From Prochilodus magdalenae (taxonomy: Eukaryota; Chordata; Actinopteri; Characiformes; Prochilodontidae), in contig JAMWET010005070.1 in assembly GCA_024036415.1 (NCBI GenBank), positions 45,001 to 109,000 of the forward strand: a DNA stretch of 64,000 nt, read 5' to 3'. Position numbers and translations under genes: made by a program. Below, piece after piece: positions 61,971-64,000 of the stretch. Below the pieces are notes generated by a model, which searched no databases, had not been told where the DNA came from, and was given only the letters and a program-made list of their open reading frames with translations. The number at the start of each line of letters is the position of its first letter. Position 1 is the stretch's first letter.

Positions 61971-62162
61971 TGCTTATGTCACGTTTGTGGCCAGGCGTGA
62001 AACTTGAATCATTTGCATGTTTCACAATGTCAAACCTACCTACCAATGTTCATTCCCGTCAGTTTCATCCTTCTGGGTGCAGCTGTGTAGCTCTTCTTTT
62101 AATGATGAGTGTAAGTTCTGACAATAACAACATCCGGCTTTTGCTTTCTGAGAGTGCCTTTA

Positions 62163-62560
62163 TTTAATAATAATAATAATAATAATAGTTTACACTTCTA
62201 TAGCGCCTTTTACAAACCCAAGGACGCTTTACAAATACAAAAATAAACCAACAAATAAACAAACAAACAAAAAAATATCATGAAGAATAAAAATGTTTAG
62301 AGAAAAGATACGTTTTTAAGTGAGTTTTGAAGATGGAAAGAGAGGGTGAAGTGAGTTCCAGAGTGTGGGGGCAGCAACACTAAATGACCTGCCACCCATA
62401 GATGAAAGCCTGGACCTAGGAACAGCTAGGAGGCCAGAGTCAGAAGACCTTAGCTTACGTGATGGAACGTAAGGATGAAGGTGATAGGTGGGTGCTAGTC
62501 CGTGTAGGAGGGGTTTATGAGGGGGGATTTAATATGAGGGTGATATTTAAGCCTATTTTC
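62163..62560 (+). repeat. fish interspersed repeat (CTATAGCGCC type)
   Basis: After an AAT triplet run (62165-62187) come TTCTATAGCGCCTTTTACAA, GACGCTTTACAAATAC, GAGTTCCAGAGTGTGGGGGC, GCCTGGACCTAGGAACAGCT and AGGAGGCCAGAGTCAGAAGA. The same ordered blocks occur in many fish genomes as an interspersed repeat. No open frame. Class not assigned. Confidence 0.55.
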
Positions 62561-64000
62561 TATAGTAGTATCTAGTAGAGATATAATAATTTGATAAGCT
62601 CTGTTATTCATGCACAGGAAAGTCAGCTTACATCTGCATTATAAATAATACAGTGCAGTAATGCCATTATATATAAATTCATACACTTTCACACAGTGAA
62701 TACATTTAATAGTATTAAACACAATTAATTAAAATACAAACATTTCATAATTTTATTTCATCTTATTTATTCTTCTATGTGTTTGTGGGGCATACAGTTG
62801 GCCGGGTGAATGCAACAAAGAGTCCCTTAGCCTCAGGCTTTAAATATTTAATTGCAGCAGTTCGCCACGTTTCCACAGCCTCTGAGGCACTATACGGCTC
62901 TGGTGACAAACACCAGTTACTCACTCTGATTTAACACTGACAGATATCAGATCATCTTTTTAACAAATCCAAACATCCACTTCCTAAATCAGAATCAGTG
63001 CGTGTGCTTACGTGAATGGAAGCAAATAGAAGTGAATGGGACCCGACCACATGGGGGCGCTCTAATCTCTGAGTTCAGCCTCAGCAGTTAAACCAGAAAG
63101 ATGGTTCCCAACAAAACAGAAACAAAACCCACATGTTATCCACATCAACAGCAAACAGACCAGAACATTGAAATGACTTTCTGATTGTGAAGATGAAATA
63201 AAGAAGATATGATTAGCTTCTCCAATCCCTTCGCTCTGCTCTGCCTAGATAATAAATAATTAACTGGAATCCATCTACCATAAATAATGTAAGACTTAAA
63301 GCTGGACTCTGTGGAGATTTGTGTAGACCACCTCAGGCTGACAGCTGCTAATAACATATTAATCCCCTCAAACTGGAAAAGGGACTGGGTGTGTGTGGTG
63401 TTCTCATTTTTGCTGTTTATAACTCTTTATTCTGTCTTTTTTTTATACTGTTAGCAATGACTGTTTCCCTGATTTAGCCCATTTAGTTTTTTATATTCAT
63501 GTTAAAAGTATAGATTTTTTTAGTAGTGAAAGAGCAATGTTGTTTAAATGGTAAACATGAAACAATGCTTGTGGTTCATTAATCCTACCAAGAGAAATGC
63601 AAAGAACAAGTAAACAGTACAAACACCGAGGCAAATGGCTTATCACTTAAACAACTATCCCCACACTCAGTGTGAACACAGCAAGACTGATGGACACTTA
63701 CCCATTCTCTGGCATATGGATTTTAAAAAGTCATTTTTTAATAAAATATTAACATATCAAAGAAATGCAGAGCGTTGGGGGGAATACTTTGAAAAAGCAG
63801 TGATGGCTGATATTCCAAGTATCTTGAGTATATTTAAAACACATGTTGATAGGACAGATGGGAAAAACTGATCTTTGCTGTTCCTGGTTGGTACTTTTTA
63901 TGCCCTTTCTTCTATATAACTAGTTTCTGTTAACATGTGTTCACATTTCATTTACATTAAAGCCCCAAAAAAACAAAATCTTTCATTTTTTGTTAAATTA
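62560..64000. other. no recognised feature
   Basis: AT-rich intergenic DNA to the right edge; short ORFs only, none recognisable. Confidence 0.5.

Overview
This is a vertebrate, teleost-type genomic window. It is AT-rich and intron-dominated, with many CA, GA, ATT and AAAT microsatellites and a dense background of old Tc1-like DNA transposons, an L2-type LINE fragment and other fish-style interspersed repeats. No bacterial, viral or organellar gene layout is visible. I cannot name the species; some interspersed repeats look like those common in otophysan fishes, which is only an impression.

The only cellular gene I can support is on the minus strand and fills the left 46.6 kb: an L3MBTL-family malignant-brain-tumour (MBT) repeat protein, best matched to L3MBTL4. 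Twelve coding exons (29289 down to 1460) join with perfectly consistent splice phases. They give 401 complete codons: a short basic N-terminus, three complete MBT repeats (about residues 50-153, 154-260 and 261-364) and the start of the C2HC zinc finger. The rest of the finger, the C-terminal region and the SAM domain expected of the family lie beyond the left edge. A probable non-coding first exon sits in a CpG-rich promoter near 46.5 kb, separated from the start codon by a 17-kb intron.

Layout: 1-424, end of a Tc1-like element; 1460-22441, exons 13 to 5 with introns carrying an L2 fragment (10.6-11.7 kb), a 12-bp minisatellite (12.8-13.05 kb) and a long GA/CT microsatellite directly abutting the splice acceptor of exon 7; 22.4-28.9 kb, a long intron with a small palindromic repeat and two decayed Tc1-like copies; 28.86-29.30 kb, clustered exons 4, 3 and 2 with the start codon; 29.3-46.5 kb, intron 1, holding an apparently intact Tc1-like transposon (42545-44162) with an uninterrupted transposase; 46.47-46.6 kb, exon 1 and promoter; 46.6-64 kb, upstream intergenic DNA with decayed transposons, diverged repeats and simple-sequence tracts but no recognisable gene.

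The encoded protein is expected to act in the nucleus as a chromatin reader/compactor: MBT repeat 2 keeps all five residues of the methyl-lysine pocket known from L3MBTL1. The most notable observations are the A-free 147-bp pyrimidine tract at the exon 7 acceptor, which implies an unusually distant branch point, and the intact Tc1 element. I found no evidence for a wholly new biological system.
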